This document shows, one piece after another, positions 25,388-34,344 of a stretch of 64,000 bases of DNA (position 1 is its first letter; the number at the start of each line of letters is the position of its first letter). The notes beneath the pieces are model-generated. The model did no database searches, had not been told where the DNA came from, and saw only the letters and a program-made list of their open reading frames with translations. This DNA comes from Sporolactobacillus laevolacticus DSM 442. Lineage in GTDB: Bacteria > Bacillota > Bacilli > Bacillales > Sporolactobacillaceae. Location of the stretch: positions 94,481-158,480 of the forward strand of contig NZ_AWTC01000016.1 in the NCBI RefSeq assembly GCF_000497245.1. The letters run 5' to 3'. Made by a program: the position numbers and the translations under genes.

Positions 25388-25855
25388 TTGGATTACATAA
25401 AACATTTGAGATCAATGGTTGGTCACGAAAAGGTATTAATGGTTGTTTCAGGTGCAATTGTTTTTGATAAAGAGAATCGTGTACTTATGCAAAGACGTTC
25501 TGATAATTGGCAATGGGGTTTTCCAGGTGGATTTATGGAATTAGGTGAAAGTGTTCAGGATACAGCTAGGAGAGAAATCTATGAAGAGACAGGACTTCAA
25601 TTAGAAAAACTTGAACTCTTTGGTATTTATTCAGGTCCACAGTATGATAAAATTTTTTCAAATGGCGACCAAGTTTCATTGGTTCTAATTTCTTTCACAT
25701 GTATGGAATATAAGGGTGAATTAATTGAGAGCAACGAAGAGTCAATACAAAATAAGTTTTTTCCACTTGAAGAATTACCCGACAATATATTTACGGAACA
25801 TAGGATGCTGGTTAACGCTCTATTATCAAACAAACTTCGTCCTATTATTGGATAA
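25388..25855 (+). CDS. Nudix hydrolase
   Basis: About 155 residues beginning LDYIKHLRSMVGHEKVLM, with Nudix box GGFMELGESVQDTARREIYEETGLQ complete. The family hydrolyses nucleoside diphosphate derivatives; substrate is unknown. I place the start at TTG 25388, with AGGAG close upstream; a GTG seven codons earlier is an alternative. AT-rich like its neighbours, and follows a broken Nudix gene. Confidence 0.8.
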   Translation: MDYIKHLRSMVGHEKVLMVVSGAIVFDKENRVLMQRRSDNWQWGFPGGFMELGESVQDTARREIYEETGLQLEKLELFGIYSGPQYDKIFSNGDQVSLVLISFTCMEYKGELIESNEESIQNKFFPLEELPDNIFTEHRMLVNALLSNKLRPIIG

Positions 25856-25953
25856 CTCATTCTTATGGAAAGTGTTGAACATTGGTATTGAAGATTAACC
25901 CTATAATAATGGATATACAAAATAGTGTACTTGGGGTGTGCGGCTCAGTCAGG

Positions 25954-26313
25954 TTAATAATTTTCTCCACGAAAATAGCGTTCAAGTTTATTATCTAAGT
26001 GAATGAGTTGCGATTTTTTCTCCTCAATTTCATCCAAAAGTTTCTGTTTTTGATTTTGAATCAATTCAATTCGTTCCGGCAATGTCGAAGTACCGACGTT
26101 TACAAGATTACGGTACTTCTTGATTTCTTGAACACTCATCCCTGTTTCGCGCAGACATTTGATGAAAATCAGCCATTTGATTTCTTGATTTGTATAGAGA
26201 CGGTTATTATGTTCGTCACGCGCGGCAGGTTCTAAAAGACCTCTACTTTCGTAAAAGCGAACGGCTCCAATATTCAACCCTACTTCTTTTGCAACTTGTC
26301 CGATTGTAAACAT
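25954..26313 (-). CDS. MerR-family regulator
   Basis: A 119-residue protein with MFTIGQVAKEVGLNIGAVRFYESRGLLEPAARDEHNNRLYT as the winged helix-turn-helix, then a coiled dimerisation helix rich in Lys/Glu/Gln. It has no cysteine signature for metal binding, so it is more like the aldehyde- or thiol-responsive MerR group. Divergent from an SDR oxidoreductase gene with overlapping dyads in between, so it likely controls that gene. GGAAGTGG precedes the ATG. Confidence 0.85.
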   Translation of the reverse strand: MFTIGQVAKEVGLNIGAVRFYESRGLLEPAARDEHNNRLYTNQEIKWLIFIKCLRETGMSVQEIKKYRNLVNVGTSTLPERIELIQNQKQKLLDEIEEKKSQLIHLDNKLERYFRGENY

Positions 26314-26342
26314 TTTATCCACTTCCAAACTCTTTCTTTGAC

Positions 26343-26368
26343 CTACACTTAGTGTAGCATAGTACACT
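26343..26368. promoter_or_regulatory. Overlapping dyads between merR-type gene and SDR gene
   Basis: CTACACTTAGTGTAG at 26343-26357 overlaps AGTGTA-gcatag-TACACT at 26351-26368. Both are perfect inverted repeats, placed for a MerR-type operator in a divergent promoter region. Confidence 0.55.
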
Positions 26369-26412
26369 ATGAATCGTTGACAGATACGAATTTACAGGAA
26401 GAAGGATATTTC

Positions 26413-27123
26413 ATGAAGAAAATTGCATTTGTAACAGGGGCGAATAAAGGAATTGGATTTGAAATTGCGAAACAACTTGGTGAGAAAGACTGGACGGTAT
26501 TACTTGGCGCTCGAGATATAAAACGTGGTGAAGCCGCAATATCAGAGTTAAAAGCACAAGGTTTAGATGTTCATTTTATTCAGACTGATCTATCGAACTT
26601 AGAAAGCATTGAAAAAGCTGCTGAAACAATCAAAGAAAACTATTCTGAATTAACACTTCTGATCAACAATGCCGGCATGCCAGGAAGTTTCTCCAGCTCA
26701 TTTACTGAAACAAAAGAGAAAGACTTGCGAAACGCATTTGAAGTGAATTTCTTCGGAACCTTTCGCTTAAATCAACGCTTGTTTTCATTAATTACGAAAA
26801 ATGAAGGCACGATCATAAATGTCTCAACCGACATGGCTTCACTTGACCACATGCAAAACTTCGAATTCTTACCAAACGCCTTTGACTACAATTCCTCAAA
26901 AACTGCGAACAATGCAATGACTGTTTCTATGGCCCTAGAACTAAAAAACAGCAAAGCTCAAGTCTTTGCCGTAACACCTGGTTTTACGACAACCGATTTG
27001 AATGGAAACGCTGAAGGCGGAAAATCAAAACACGAAGCAGCATCCATTATCGTGGGCTATGCAACCAATGGTGAACGTCACAACGGAGAATTCCTGAAAG
27101 AAAATGGCAGCTTCGCTTGGTAA
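26413..27123 (+). CDS. Short-chain dehydrogenase/reductase (SDR)
   Basis: A 236-residue NAD(P)-dependent oxidoreductase. Cofactor motif TGANKGIGFEIA near the N-terminus, NNAG, catalytic Ser in INVSTD, and the Y-x-x-x-K pair as YNSSK. It resembles carbonyl reductase-like SDRs. I chose the ATG at 26413 behind GAAGGA; a TTG 12 codons earlier lies too near the promoter dyads. Probably induced through the divergent MerR-type regulator, suggesting removal of a reactive carbonyl. Confidence 0.88.
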   Translation: MKKIAFVTGANKGIGFEIAKQLGEKDWTVLLGARDIKRGEAAISELKAQGLDVHFIQTDLSNLESIEKAAETIKENYSELTLLINNAGMPGSFSSSFTETKEKDLRNAFEVNFFGTFRLNQRLFSLITKNEGTIINVSTDMASLDHMQNFEFLPNAFDYNSSKTANNAMTVSMALELKNSKAQVFAVTPGFTTTDLNGNAEGGKSKHEAASIIVGYATNGERHNGEFLKENGSFAW

Positions 27124-27186
27124 ATGAAAGTGAGTGGTTAGAAATTAATGCGATTAGTCTCTAAATCCAGATCACTTGCACAAGAC

Positions 27187-27510
27187 GATCCTCGCTAGCA
27201 AAAATCTCAGAACACGTCTGGGAATATTGGAGCTGAAACGCTCCGCAAGACCAGTTTTGTACAACTGAACGATCCCTATCTAGATGAAGATCTAAAGTAC
27301 AAAGATTGGAACGCTCTATTGGATGGATTTTCCCTATGCCTATAACCGCAAATTATCGCTCCGTTTATTGGAAGATTACGGTAAATTCTATGCTCTATGC
27401 AAAAAAGCACAAAGCCGTTGTGTTTCCTTTGCGTGACGAATACGGTGCCAAAACGAATTAGAGTTGAATCCTTGATGTCAGGGATTCAACTCTTTTAATT
27501 ATGCCTAGTG
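27187..27510 (+). repeat. Degenerate copy: S-box operon leader segment joined to the tail of the C39-like gene
   Basis: 27187-27270 matches 15691-15780 (the leader segment before the riboswitch). Without any gap, 27271 onward matches 22077-22320: the code for DPYLDEDLKY, the rest of the C39-like gene in broken frames, and the terminator at 27460-27496 (AGAGTTGAATCC / GGATTCAACTCT). The 6.3 kb between them in the intact operon is missing here. There is no functional gene between 27124 and 27683. Confidence 0.75.
27460..27496 (+). terminator. Terminator in the degenerate operon copy
   Basis: AGAGTTGAATCC / GGATTCAACTCTTTT, nearly the same as the terminator at 22275. Confidence 0.75.
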
Positions 27511-27683
27511 CTTTTGCACGAAGTTAAATGAGGGCTCAGGCGTAGCATTAAAGTTATCAATAGTACTTGGCTTATAATGAACAGTAGACGAATACTGCGT
27601 AAGAGTGAATTTGTAATCATTATGGTAAGAAACTGAAAAATGAAGGCTAACAAGGTTAATTGATAATCGGCCATCTGTTTACA

Positions 27684-28226
27684 CTAGTTATTACTTTCGA
27701 TGCAAATCAAATGCCATACTTTTTCAAATAATTCTTGGTAATCATCATGATCCCAACGATCCGCAAAATAAGGATTATGAAAATAAACGAAAGCGGTCAT
27801 AATAGCTTGACCTTCCCCTCTACGACCGCTAATTACCTCTGCCTTTTCCGCTAATTGTTTAAGATGATTATTGATCAGTACTTGTGTGCCCTCCAAGTAG
27901 CTAGTATATAAGAAAAACATTCGTTGATCATTGTGATATAGGTTTTTCTTTGTATTAGCGAGAAACCAAAGCCAATCATGAAGAGCAGATTCACCATCCA
28001 TATTTTCCGGAGCTATCCATTCTAATAAGTCTTTTGAGGTGGCGTTTAACCACTTTAATGCAAGTTGCTGCAATAGATCCTCTTTGTTTTTGTAATGCTT
28101 ATAGAAAGCCGCATGGGTGACGCCTAAGGCTTTTGCTATATCTGAAAGTGTAATTTTTTTTACACCCTTTTCCATGATCATTGCTTCTGCAACGCTAAAA
28201 ATCTTTTCCTCTGTGAGTATCGCCAA
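27684..28226 (-). CDS. TetR-family regulator
   Basis: About 180 residues. The helix-turn-helix is KITLSDIAKALGVTHAAFYKHYKNKEDLLQQL, with a C-terminal helical domain for ligand binding. I propose the TTG at 28226 as start, since GGAAAGGG lies about 9 bases upstream; the frame further upstream runs through the promoter. Divergent from two SDR genes. Two 24-bp dyads (GTTACAA-N10-TTGTAAC) in between are likely its operators. Confidence 0.85.
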   Translation of the reverse strand: MAILTEEKIFSVAEAMIMEKGVKKITLSDIAKALGVTHAAFYKHYKNKEDLLQQLALKWLNATSKDLLEWIAPENMDGESALHDWLWFLANTKKNLYHNDQRMFFLYTSYLEGTQVLINNHLKQLAEKAEVISGRRGEGQAIMTAFVYFHNPYFADRWDHDDYQELFEKVWHLICIESNN

Positions 28227-28277
28227 TTCGATTTTCCCTTTCCTTTTTTTGTTTTTAGTATACAGGAAAAAGTTACG

Positions 28278-28303
28278 GGTTACAATTTCTTGACATTGTA
28301 ACC
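28278..28303. promoter_or_regulatory. TetR-type operator overlapping the -35 region
   Basis: GGTTACAAT / ATTGTAACC around a 10-base centre (GTTACAA-N10-TTGTAAC). It covers TTGACA at 28290 of the promoter with TATAAT at 28312, 16-base spacer. Confidence 0.7.
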
Positions 28304-28317
28304 GACAAATGTATAAT
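28290..28317 (+). promoter_or_regulatory. SigA-type promoter of the SDR pair
   Basis: TTGACA and TATAAT, perfect boxes with a 16-base spacer, directed at the SDR gene at 28380 and flanked by the two dyads. Confidence 0.75.
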
Positions 28318-28328
28318 AATGTTTGTGA

Positions 28329-28352
28329 GTTACAAACGAACAAAATTGTAAC
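28329..28352. promoter_or_regulatory. TetR-type operator, downstream copy
   Basis: GTTACAA-N10-TTGTAAC again, centred 50 bp from the first dyad and just after the predicted transcription start. Confidence 0.7.
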
Positions 28353-28379
28353 TTTTATAAAAAATAAAGGAGCGATTTT

Positions 28380-29132
28380 ATGCTTAACACAACAAATGAA
28401 ACGAATGATTTAAGAGTAGCGCTAGTCACAGGAGGTTCTGGTGGGATTGGCCGGGCAGTTGTAAAGAAATTGTCTGATGCCGGTTTTGCTGTTGCCGTTC
28501 AATATGCTGGCAATAAAGTGAAAGCAGATACTTTAGTAGCAGAAATAGTTGAGCAAGGTGGTAAAGCAATCAGTGTTGGCGGAGACGTTGCAGACGAGCA
28601 AGCCATGAAAGACCTTTTTGATACAGTTGAAACAGAATTCAGCGGTATCGACGTGGTCATCAATACAGCGGGAATTATGCTTCTTAGTCCAATTGCAGAA
28701 ATAAACTTAGATGATCTAGATAGAATGCATCGGACCAATATTCGTGGAACTTTTGTTGTCTCAAAGCTTGCTGCACGTCGCGTACGTAAAGGCGGTGCTA
28801 TTATTAACTTCTCCACTTCAATTACTCGCACAAAATTTCCTAATTATGGGGCATATGCTGCAAGTAAAGCTGCTGTTGAGTCAATGACGTTGATCTTAGC
28901 TCGCGAATTACGTGGAAAAGATATCACTGTTAACGCTGTGGCGCCTGGACCAACAGCGACCCCACTATTTTTAGATGGAAAAGACGAGAAAACGATCGAC
29001 CATCTTGCTAAGTCTGTACCTTTGGAACGTCTTGGTCAACCAGAGGATATTGCTGAAACAGTGGCTTTTCTTGCAGGCCCTGCACGTTGGGTTAATGGAC
29101 AAGTTATCTTTACAAATGGAGGCATGGCCTAA
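28380..29132 (+). CDS. SDR-family oxidoreductase
   Basis: A 250-residue classical SDR. Cofactor motif TGGSGGIGRAVV, N-T-A-G in place of NNAG, Ser in INFSTSI, YAASK catalytic pair, and PGPTATPLF with a C-terminal FTNGGMA typical of 3-oxoacyl-ACP-reductase-like enzymes. Starts at ATG behind AAGGAG. First gene of a two-SDR operon controlled by the divergent TetR-type gene; substrate unknown. Confidence 0.9.
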   Translation: MLNTTNETNDLRVALVTGGSGGIGRAVVKKLSDAGFAVAVQYAGNKVKADTLVAEIVEQGGKAISVGGDVADEQAMKDLFDTVETEFSGIDVVINTAGIMLLSPIAEINLDDLDRMHRTNIRGTFVVSKLAARRVRKGGAIINFSTSITRTKFPNYGAYAASKAAVESMTLILARELRGKDITVNAVAPGPTATPLFLDGKDEKTIDHLAKSVPLERLGQPEDIAETVAFLAGPARWVNGQVIFTNGGMA

Positions 29133-29156
29133 ATATAACGTTAGGAGGAATGAATT

Positions 29157-30065
29157 ATGAATAGTGAAGAGAAAAAAATTATTGTGATCACAGGTGCCTC
29201 CAGTGGCTTTGGATCACTAACTGCCCGTGGGCTTGCTGATTGTGGCCATATTGTTTATGCTGGTATGCGCGAAACGTCGAAACGCAATGCGCCCCAAGTT
29301 CAAGCTGCAAAAAATTATTCATTAGAGCATGATGTAGCTCTTCATGCCATCGAAATGGACGTAAACTTTCAGGATTCAGTGGATTCAGCGATTAATAAAA
29401 TCATAGCGAAACATGGACATATCGATGTCTTGATCCACAATGCTGGACATATGGTTGTTGGCCCGGCGGAAGCCTTCACTCCTGAACAGTTGGCGGAATT
29501 ATATAACATCAATGTATTATCTACACAACGTGTTAATCGCGCGGTCTTGCCTAACATGCGCCAACGCGGGGAAGGCCTGGTCATATGGGTATCGAGCTCA
29601 AGTGTTAAAGGTGGAACGCCACCCTATTTAGGACCATATTTTGCTGCTAAGGCCGGAATGGATTCACTTGCAGTATCTTATGCGGCCGAATTAGCCCGCT
29701 TTGGTGTGGAAACTTCAATTGTTGTCCCAGGTTCTTTTACTAGTGGAACGAATCATTTTCTGCATGCTGGGCATCCAAAAGATCAAGTTATCCAAAGCGA
29801 GTATAATGAAAAATATCAAGGTTTGATGGAACAAGTTAGTGAGAAGCTTGCTTCACTTGCCCCCAAGAGTATTGATTCATCGTTGGTTTCCAATGAGATT
29901 GTACGTATTGTCTCACTTCCTAAAGGACAGCGACCATATCGTGTGCATATTGATCCGGCTGACGATGGTTCAGAAAAAGTTTCGGAAGTTGCAGATCGGA
30001 TTCGTAGAGAATTTCTTACTAGAATAGGTTTAGAAGATCTACTTAGTCCCCAAATGTCTAAGTAA
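29157..30065 (+). CDS. SDR-family oxidoreductase
   Basis: A 302-residue SDR with TGASSGFGSLTARGL, HNAGHMV, Ser in WVSSSSV, and YFAAKAG for the catalytic Tyr-x-x-x-Lys. The C-terminal extension of about 50 residues is longer than in the previous SDR. It begins 24 bases after that gene behind TTAGGAGGAAT, so the two are cotranscribed. Probably reduces carbonyl compounds; partner role is inferred from operon position. Confidence 0.9.
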   Translation: MNSEEKKIIVITGASSGFGSLTARGLADCGHIVYAGMRETSKRNAPQVQAAKNYSLEHDVALHAIEMDVNFQDSVDSAINKIIAKHGHIDVLIHNAGHMVVGPAEAFTPEQLAELYNINVLSTQRVNRAVLPNMRQRGEGLVIWVSSSSVKGGTPPYLGPYFAAKAGMDSLAVSYAAELARFGVETSIVVPGSFTSGTNHFLHAGHPKDQVIQSEYNEKYQGLMEQVSEKLASLAPKSIDSSLVSNEIVRIVSLPKGQRPYRVHIDPADDGSEKVSEVADRIRREFLTRIGLEDLLSPQMSK

Positions 30066-30091
30066 ATGAGGTAGATTTTAATACAATAACT

Positions 30092-30131
30092 AAAGGTGGT
30101 GTAGCTTCGTCATGGAGTCACACCACCTTTT
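30092..30131 (+). terminator. Terminator of the SDR pair
   Basis: AAAGGTGGTGT / ACACCACCTTTT inverted repeat 26 bases after the stop. Confidence 0.85.
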
Positions 30132-30172
30132 AGCTTAACAGGATGTTGGAAATACTTTTACTCTAAATAAGA

Positions 30173-30400
30173 CCTGAACGCTCCCTATCTGGATGAAGAT
30201 TTAACTATACGGATGGAATCGTTCTATTGGACGGATTCTCCTATGCTTATAATTGCAAAGTACCGTTCTGATTTTTTGAAGAAAAAGATTACGGTAAAGT
30301 CTATGAGAGAAGCCGTTGTGTATTCCGTACATGACTAAGACGGTAGGAAAACGAATGAGAGTGGAATCCTTGATGTTGAGGATTCCACTTTTTTTATTCT
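30173..30400 (+). repeat. Second degenerate copy of the C39-like gene tail and terminator
   Basis: Beginning CTGAACG-TCCCTATCTGGATGAAGAT, it tracks 22080-22320 through the coding end and the terminator. The frame is broken by an internal TGA and by a deletion near the end. Its terminator at 30359-30394 (GAGTGGAATCC / GGATTCCACT) keeps pairing by a compensatory change against the original. No gene is seen from 30066 to 30604. Confidence 0.75.
30359..30394 (+). terminator. Terminator in the second degenerate copy
   Basis: GAGTGGAATCC / GGATTCCACTTTTTTT; shows a paired T-A to G-C type change relative to the operon terminator at 22275. Confidence 0.75.
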
Positions 30401-30544
30401 TAACTCCCTTACAGAACATTAAATGGCGCTCGATTGTAGCCACTAAAATGATCAATAACACTTGGTTTATCACGGCAGTAGACGGAAAATGTGTCATTAA
30501 CAGATATGACTGCTGCCCTCAACGTTGATAAATACAGCATTCTA

Positions 30545-30573
30545 TTGACATATGAATATATATGCGATATATT
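30545..30573 (+). promoter_or_regulatory. SigA-type promoter of the GntR operon
   Basis: TTGACA, 17 bases, TATATT. The spacer and -10 contain an imperfect AT-rich dyad (GAATATAT / ATATATTTC), a plausible GntR self-operator. Confidence 0.6.
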
Positions 30574-30604
30574 TCTAATAAATCAAAATATGGAGAGCGT
30601 TAAT

Positions 30605-31273
30605 ATGCCTATACCTAAAAATTATCCTTCTCCCGTCCGTATGTCAGCTAAGGAGAAAGCGTTTGATCAACTGCAACGATGGATTATTGATGGAACGCTT
30701 GAACCTGGAGAAAAGCTTAACGATTCAGAACTTGCAGAAACACTTGGTGTTAGCAGGACACCCATTCGTGAAGCAATGCAGTTGCTTGAAGTTCAAGGAT
30801 TTATTGAAACGTTCCCTGGAAGAGAAACACGTATTACCCAGATCAAAAAAACAGACGTTTTAAAACTGTATCCACCACTCGCTTCCTTACAGGCTTTGGC
30901 CGCAGAAGAAGCATCTAAGGTTATCGCTTCGGGACAGACAAAGGAATTGAGAACACTTAACCAAAAATATGATGAAGCCATGAAAAATGGACAACCTTTC
31001 AATGCTATGACTTACGACGAACACTTTCACAATTTGATTTTAAAGATTGCTGATAATCCTTACATTGATCGCTTTTCGTCAACGTTACAACTACATCTTC
31101 GACGGTTTAAATATATTTTTCTAAATAATGCGCTTACTCTTAAATCAGACTCTGTGAAAGAGCACACTGCTATCATTGAAGCTTTAACAGACCATAACGC
31201 CAAATTGGCAGCAGATATGATGCGTCAAAATTGGCTGAGACCAATGAACGAAGTCTATCAACTTCTAAAATAA
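30605..31273 (+). CDS. GntR-family regulator (FCD type)
   Basis: A 222-residue regulator. The winged helix-turn-helix LEPGEKLNDSELAETLGVSRTPIREAMQLLEVQGFIETFPGRETRI is textbook GntR, followed by a helical FCD-type ligand domain with metal-binding-like His (EHFHNLILKIADN). The ATG follows GGAGAG by 8 bases. Followed closely by the DUF2000 gene and a DMT permease gene, which it probably controls. Confidence 0.88.
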   Translation: MPIPKNYPSPVRMSAKEKAFDQLQRWIIDGTLEPGEKLNDSELAETLGVSRTPIREAMQLLEVQGFIETFPGRETRITQIKKTDVLKLYPPLASLQALAAEEASKVIASGQTKELRTLNQKYDEAMKNGQPFNAMTYDEHFHNLILKIADNPYIDRFSSTLQLHLRRFKYIFLNNALTLKSDSVKEHTAIIEALTDHNAKLAADMMRQNWLRPMNEVYQLLK

Positions 31274-31297
31274 TGTCTATAAAAAGAGGTCATACAG

Positions 31298-31708
31298 ATG
31301 AAGGCAAATACAAAAATAGCCGTTGTCATAAGAGAGAATCTTCAAATGTGGCAAGAGCTGAATGTAACAGCGTTTACTGTAAGTGGTATTGCCGGAACAA
31401 TTAAAGATAGCGTTGGAGAGAATTATGAAGACGGTTCTGGAAATGTATACCTACCCATGTTCAAGCAGCCTGTATTAGTTTTTTCTGCAGACAAAGACCA
31501 AATCCAAAAGGTGCATCAACGTGCTTTAAGTCGAGCGATTCACTTTTCACTTTATACAGAAGAACTTTTCGATACGAGCAATGACGAGGATAATCGAGCA
31601 GTTGTTAAGGCATGCAGGAGTGAAGATCTTCACATTGTCGGGATGGCTATGTATGGGCCCAAAAACACTGTAGATAAGGTATTAAAGGGACTTTCTCTAC
31701 ATAAATGA
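31298..31708 (+). CDS. DUF2000-family protein
   Basis: A 136-residue protein of unknown function. It resembles DUF2000, which has a peptidyl-tRNA-hydrolase II-like fold: N-terminal KIAVVIRENLQMWQELNVTAF, a central PVLVFSADKDQIQKVHQRAL, and HIVGMAMYGPKNTVDKVLKGL at the end. AAAGAGG lies upstream. It is 24 bases after the GntR gene and 90 bases before a DMT transporter gene; the trio looks like one operon. Confidence 0.75.
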   Translation: MKANTKIAVVIRENLQMWQELNVTAFTVSGIAGTIKDSVGENYEDGSGNVYLPMFKQPVLVFSADKDQIQKVHQRALSRAIHFSLYTEELFDTSNDEDNRAVVKACRSEDLHIVGMAMYGPKNTVDKVLKGLSLHK

Positions 31709-31797
31709 ACAGATTCCAAATAATTAAAAGTCCAATAAATTAAGGAGAACAAGAAATGAAATCAATTCAATAACCAAATAAGGGATCCTATTATTTT

Positions 31798-32694
31798 TTG
31801 CTGTTGCTTGTTCCCTTATTTTGGGGTGGAGCATTTGGCGCCACAAAGCATGTAATCACCGAGATTGCCCCTTTAACTGCAGCAACAATACGTTTTAGCT
31901 TAGCCAGTATACTATTATTGATCATTATCTTTTTTAGATCTGAATGGAAAATCAATTTCCTAAATAGAAGTAGTATTGGTATCGTGTTCATGTCTCTAAC
32001 CGGTATTTTTGGTTACAACGCTTTTTTCTTTGAATCAATGAAATATACTTCAGCGATTAATGGATCTTTAATAATGGCTACAACTCCTGTTTTTGTTACA
32101 TTTGTTGCCGTGTTTTTCCTAAAAGAATCATGGAATACTCGCATCGGTGTCGGACTTTTATTATCGCTCTTCGGTGTCATTCTTGTCATCATTAAGGGAT
32201 CACTACAGGCCTTTTTATCGCTAAAGTTTAACATAGGAGATCTACTGCTTCTCGGGGCATTAGTTTGCTGGGTTATTTATGGATTAATCGGAAAAATTGT
32301 CATGAAAACCTATTCCCCGCTTTTGACAACAACGTCTACAATGTTGATTGGTTCACTTTTCTTGGCAATTGGTTCTCTTTTTGAAAATGACTGGGAGAAT
32401 GTCATTCATGCATCGATGCAGACATGGTCAGAAATGACTTTTATGGTTCTAGGTTCAACTGTTATTGCTTTCTTTCTCTGGAATAAGGGGATTCAAAAAA
32501 TTGGAGCAAGTAAAACAAGCATGTATATGAATTTAGTACCCATTAATGCAGCATTGATCTCTTTACTTCTCTATGGTTCAACGATTACTTGGCCACAAAT
32601 AGCCGGAATGATTTTAGTCATTATTGGTGTACTCTTTACAACACATACTCGAAAAATAACTCTGAAAAACTCAGTGCAAAGAAAAAATGCCTAA
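31798..32694 (+). CDS. EamA/DMT-family transporter with a nonsense codon near its natural start
   Basis: About 298 residues of a ten-helix EamA-type permease in two homologous halves (first EamA unit about residues 1-130, second 145-285). The natural start appears to be the ATG at 31756, behind TAAGGAG; but codon 6 in that frame is TAA (31771-31773), where CAA-CAA would be expected. The TTG at 31798 is in frame after the stop but has only a distant AGGG. Translation may be weak or abolished. Substrate unknown. Confidence 0.7.
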   Translation: MLLLVPLFWGGAFGATKHVITEIAPLTAATIRFSLASILLLIIIFFRSEWKINFLNRSSIGIVFMSLTGIFGYNAFFFESMKYTSAINGSLIMATTPVFVTFVAVFFLKESWNTRIGVGLLLSLFGVILVIIKGSLQAFLSLKFNIGDLLLLGALVCWVIYGLIGKIVMKTYSPLLTTTSTMLIGSLFLAIGSLFENDWENVIHASMQTWSEMTFMVLGSTVIAFFLWNKGIQKIGASKTSMYMNLVPINAALISLLLYGSTITWPQIAGMILVIIGVLFTTHTRKITLKNSVQRKNA

Positions 32695-32757
32695 ACCTCA
32701 AATGGTAGCGAGTAAAAACAGATGATTTAGGGGAATCGTGAGATAGAGAAAAAAGGA

Positions 32758-32805
32758 AACAAGCTCTCAGAAATTCAATGAAATCATGAATTTCGAGAGC
32801 TTGTT
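32758..32805. terminator. Bidirectional terminator between the DMT gene and mqo
   Basis: AACAAGCTCTC-x-GAAATTCA / TGAATTTC-GAGAGCTTGTT, a near-perfect 19-bp stem between convergent genes. Confidence 0.8.
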
Positions 32806-32865
32806 CTATTAGATACCGCCTTTTAATTGAGGACAAATCAAAGGCTTTATCTTTTGAGCATTGTT

Positions 32866-34344
32866 TTAGTTTAATCCCAGCGTCTGTGCTGTTGATGTAT
32901 GAATCGCTTGGAAAAGTTCCGGATTTTCCGCAAGGGACACGCCATACGAAGGAATCATCTCTTTTATTTTCGGTGCCCACTCGTTCTTCTGCTCTGGGAA
33001 GCATTTTTCTAATACCTCAAGCATGACAGGGACGGCAGTTGAAGCACCTGGAGAAGCGCCGAGCAATGCGGCGATCGATCCGTCTGCAGCCGTCACCACT
33101 TCCGTACCAAATTGAAGGGTTCCCTTTCCGGCTGCCGTATCTTTAATTACTTGTACGCGTTGACCGGCAACCACAATCTCCCAGTCCTCGCTTTTGGCAT
33201 TTGGAATGAACTCGCGCAACGCTTCCATGCGCTTTTCATTTGATAACAGCACTTGCTGGATCAGGTATTTAGTCAATGCCATTTCCTTTACGCCTGCCGC
33301 AAGCATCGTGAGGACATTATTCGGTTTTACGGAACCGATCAAGTCAAAGTTTGAACCCATTTTTAAAAACTTTGGTGAGAAGCCGGCAAATGGGCCAAAC
33401 AGTAAAGTTTGTTTGTTGTCGATAAATCGGGTATCCAGATGTGGAACGGACATTGGAGGCGCACCAATCTTAGCTTTGCCGTATACTTTGGCATGATGCT
33501 GCCGGACGACTTCCGGATTGTTGCATACCATAAAGAGTCCGCTTACCGGGAACCCGCCAATATGCTTGGACTCAGGAATACCGGTCTTTTGCAGCAAAGG
33601 CAGGCTGCCGCCTCCACCACCGATAAAGACAAATTTTGCCGAATGGGTTTCGGTTTTACCGCCATCGATATCCTGTACCTTCACTACCCACGAGCCGTCA
33701 CTCGCACGTTTTATATCTTGAACACGATGCTTGTAGTTGATTTCGACGTTTTTATGCTTTAAGTGGTCAAACAACGTGCGTGTTAAAGCGCCAAAGTTAA
33801 CATCCGTTCCCGAATCGATTTTCGTTGCTGCGATCGGTTCATTCGTTGTACGGCCATCCATAATCAGCGGAATCCATTCCTTCAGCTTTTCAGGGTCATC
33901 GGAAAATTCCATTCCTTTAAACAGAGGATTGTTTGAAAGTGCTTCGAAGCGTTTTTTTAAAAACGCGACATTTTTTTCCCCTTCGACGAAGCTCATATGA
34001 GGGATCGGCATGATAAAGTCATGCGGATTGCGAATCAAATCGCCGTTTACAAGATAAGACCAAAATTGTCGTGAACGCTGGAACTGTTCATTAATTTTAA
34101 TTGCTTTGCTGATATCAATTGATCCGTCCGATTTTTCGGATGTATAGTTAAGCTCGCACAACGCAGAATGGCCTGTGCCCGCATTATTCCATTCGTTCGA
34201 ACTTTCCTCTCCTGCGCTTGCAAGTTTCTCAAACACTTCGATTTTCCAGTCAGGTGCCAATTCTTTTATTAACGCGCCCAAAGTTGCGCTCATGATCCCG
34301 GCACCAATTAAAATCACGTCTGTTGTTTTCTGTATGCTGCTCAT
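32866..34344 (-). CDS. mqo: Malate:quinone oxidoreductase
   Basis: A 492-residue FAD enzyme of the membrane periphery that oxidises malate to oxaloacetate and passes electrons to quinone. N-terminal FAD motif [20 protein letters not shown], then [31 protein letters not shown], the Mqo signature, and a C-terminal [19 protein letters not shown]. Length is standard for the family. AAGGAAGG precedes the ATG. It stands alone, between accessory genes. A related family of L-2-hydroxyglutarate oxidases is less similar in the signature. Confidence 0.95.
   Translation of the reverse strand: MSSIQKTTDVILIGAGIMSATLGALIKELAPDWKIEVFEKLASAGEESSNEWNNAGTGHSALCELNYTSEKSDGSIDISKAIKINEQFQRSRQFWSYLVNGDLIRNPHDFIMPIPHMSFVEGEKNVAFLKKRFEALSNNPLFKGMEFSDDPEKLKEWIPLIMDGRTTNEPIAATKIDSGTDVNFGALTRTLFDHLKHKNVEINYKHRVQDIKRASDGSWVVKVQDIDGGKTETHSAKFVFIGGGGGSLPLLQKTGIPESKHIGGFPVSGLFMVCNNPEVVRQHHAKVYGKAKIGAPPMSVPHLDTRFIDNKQTLLFGPFAGFSPKFLKMGSNFDLIGSVKPNNVLTMLAAGVKEMALTKYLIQQVLLSNEKRMEALREFIPNAKSEDWEIVVAGQRVQVIKDTAAGKGTLQFGTEVVTAADGSIAALLGASPGASTAVPVMLEVLEKCFPEQKNEWAPKIKEMIPSYGVSLAENPELFQAIHTSTAQTLGLN

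Noticed and set aside
30201-30497. 98-codon minus-strand frame
   Set aside because: Antisense to the degenerate C39-like copy and its terminator; no ribosome site.
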